Below, piece after piece: positions 5,378 to 6,391 of a stretch of 6,391 nucleotides of DNA. Source of the DNA: DASSZN01 sp035702805 (GTDB lineage Bacteria > Chloroflexota > Chloroflexia > Thermomicrobiales > Thermomicrobiaceae); NCBI GenBank assembly GCA_035702805.1, contig DASSZN010000334.1, forward strand, positions 1-6,391, written 5' to 3'. The translations under genes and the position numbers were made by a program. The notes under the pieces were generated by a model, which was not told the DNA's origin, made no database searches, and saw only the letters and a program-made list of their open reading frames with translations. Positions within the stretch are counted from its first letter, which is position 1; each line of letters starts with the position of its first letter.

Positions 5378-6335
5378 CCAGCTGACGATCTTCGGCGGCA
5401 GCGCCAACCCGGAGCTGACGCGCGAGGTCTGCAACTACATCGACATCCCGCCCGGCCGGCTGGAGATCATCAAGTTCAGCAACGAGAACATCTTCCCTCG
5501 CATCGGCGAGAGCGTCCGCGAGAACGACGTCTTCGTCATCCAGTCCTTCAGCAGCCCGGTCAACGAGAGCATCATGGAGCTGCTGATCATCATCGACGCC
5601 CTGAAGCGGGCCTCGGCCGGCCGCATCACCGCCGTCATCCCCTACTACGGCTACGGCCGCACCGACAAGAAGGACCAGCCGCGCGTGCCGATCACCGCGC
5701 GCCTCATCGCCGACCTCATCACCGTGGCCGGCACCAACCGCGTGCTGACCGTCGACCTGCACGCCGGGCAGATCCAGGGCTTCTTCAACATCCCGGTCGA
5801 CGAGATGACCGCCATGCCGATCATCGCCCGCCACTTCCGCGAGAAGCGGCTCTCCCGGCCCGTGGTCGTCTCGCCCGACCTGGGCAACACCAAGCGAGCC
5901 CGCAACTTCGCCGAGTCGCTCGACGCCAGCCTGGCCATCATCGAGAAGCGGCGCGTCGGCAACGTCGACGCCACCGAGACGCTCAACCTGATCGGCTCGG
6001 TCGAGGGTGCCGAGGCGGTGCTCGTCGACGACGAGATCGACACCGCGGGCTCGATCACCCAGGCGGCCCAGGTCTGCGTCGAGCGGGGAGCCACCGCCGT
6101 CTACGCCGCCTGCACCCACGCCGTCCTCAGCGGCCCGGCGATCGAGCGCCTGGAGCGCAGCCCCATCCGCGAGGTCGTGGTCACCAACACCGTGCCGGTC
6201 CCGCCCGAGAAGATGATCGACAAGCTGCGCGTCCTCTCGGTCGGGCCCCTCCTCGGGGAGTCGATCCAGCGCATCCACACCGGCGCCAGCGTCAGCCTGG
6301 CCTACCGCAGCGCCGGCACGACCTCGCTGCGGTGA
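5361..6335 (+). CDS. prs: Ribose-phosphate pyrophosphokinase (PRPP synthetase)
   Basis: Transfers pyrophosphate from ATP to ribose 5-phosphate to make PRPP, the precursor of purines, pyrimidines, NAD, histidine and tryptophan; cytoplasmic and normally a hexamer. The 324 residues are close to the usual 310-320. Visible hallmarks are the ATP-binding segment at 100-113 (RTDKKDQPRVPITA), DLHAGQIQGFF at 132-142 with the metal-site His134, VSPDLGNTKRAR at 170-181, the catalytic-loop KRR at 196-198, and the ribose-5-phosphate loop VLVDDEIDTAGS at 220-231. The start ATG at 5361 has GAGGA two bases upstream and lies inside the end of rnc (17-base overlap), so translation is probably coupled. Departures from the common pattern are Asn-Glu-Asn at 41-43 in place of Asp-Gly-Glu, Thr101 in place of Gln, and Gly-Asn for Gly-Gly at 175-176. 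The core active-site residues are intact, so an active enzyme is expected. Confidence 0.96.
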   Translation: MSGLYDQLTIFGGSANPELTREVCNYIDIPPGRLEIIKFSNENIFPRIGESVRENDVFVIQSFSSPVNESIMELLIIIDALKRASAGRITAVIPYYGYGRTDKKDQPRVPITARLIADLITVAGTNRVLTVDLHAGQIQGFFNIPVDEMTAMPIIARHFREKRLSRPVVVSPDLGNTKRARNFAESLDASLAIIEKRRVGNVDATETLNLIGSVEGAEAVLVDDEIDTAGSITQAAQVCVERGATAVYAACTHAVLSGPAIERLERSPIREVVVTNTVPVPPEKMIDKLRVLSVGPLLGESIQRIHTGASVSLAYRSAGTTSLR

Positions 6336-6391
6336 GCCCCACCCGCGTCGTGGTCCGCGCCGTGCGCTGTGCGGGGCGGGCCCCGACGCCG
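6332..6391 (+). CDS. Possible start of a further operon gene (partial)
   Basis: A GTG at 6332 overlaps the prs stop codon in the GTGA arrangement common in coupled operons, and its frame stays open for the 20 codons to the window edge, beginning VSPTRVVVRAV. There is no clear Shine-Dalgarno and the stretch is too short to identify. It may equally be untranslated sequence after prs. Confidence 0.3.
   Translation, partial: MSPTRVVVRAVRCAGRAPTP

Noticed and set aside
6336..6391. Terminator after prs
   Set aside because: GC-rich with weak self-complementarity only, no T-run, and the GTGA overlap argues for continuation of the operon.

Overview
The window is GC-rich, gene-dense bacterial DNA with strong GC preference at third codon positions. 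Its proteins are ordinary bacterial families: a family-5 solute-binding lipoprotein with a long Ala/Gln/Pro-rich linker, a DppB-type permease, a PIG-L/LmbE deacetylase, RNase III and PRPP synthetase. Their sequence style suggests Chloroflexota (Thermomicrobia-like), with a high-GC actinobacterium as the alternative. This is inferred from residue patterns only, because there is no rRNA or marker gene to settle it.

Left third (minus strand, 1-2586). This is the start of a peptide-type ABC importer operon. The solute-binding lipoprotein gene comes first, followed by a permease gene that runs off the left edge. A 14-bp perfect hairpin sits between them. A good sigma70-type promoter on the minus strand (about 2820-2848) lies well upstream and implies a leader of about 227 nt containing a strand-specific hairpin.

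Middle (plus strand, 2587-4110). A divergent intergenic region of about 400 bp separates the transporter operon from a zinc-dependent PIG-L deacetylase gene. Next comes an unrecognised 64-codon gene with an excellent Shine-Dalgarno sequence. That gene lies between two arms of an inverted repeat: the stretch from its Shine-Dalgarno to its start codon is perfectly complementary (13 bp) to a stretch just after its stop. A second, upstream hairpin overlaps the same Shine-Dalgarno. This is the most unusual structure in the window.

Right half (plus strand, 4090-6391). A perfect TATAAT box precedes a tightly packed operon: an unrecognised 143-residue protein, RNase III (rnc), PRPP synthetase (prs), and possibly the first codons of another gene overlapping the prs stop. 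RNase III has Gly where one of the four metal-binding carboxylates (E. coli Asp114) is expected. Prs carries a non-standard Asn-Glu-Asn in the loop that usually reads Asp-Gly-Glu.

The two halves do not form an obvious single pathway. One side imports a peptide-like or sugar-like solute and encodes a cytoplasmic-type deacetylase nearby. The other is housekeeping RNA processing and nucleotide precursor synthesis. No tRNA, rRNA, CRISPR array, transposase or clear phage gene was seen.
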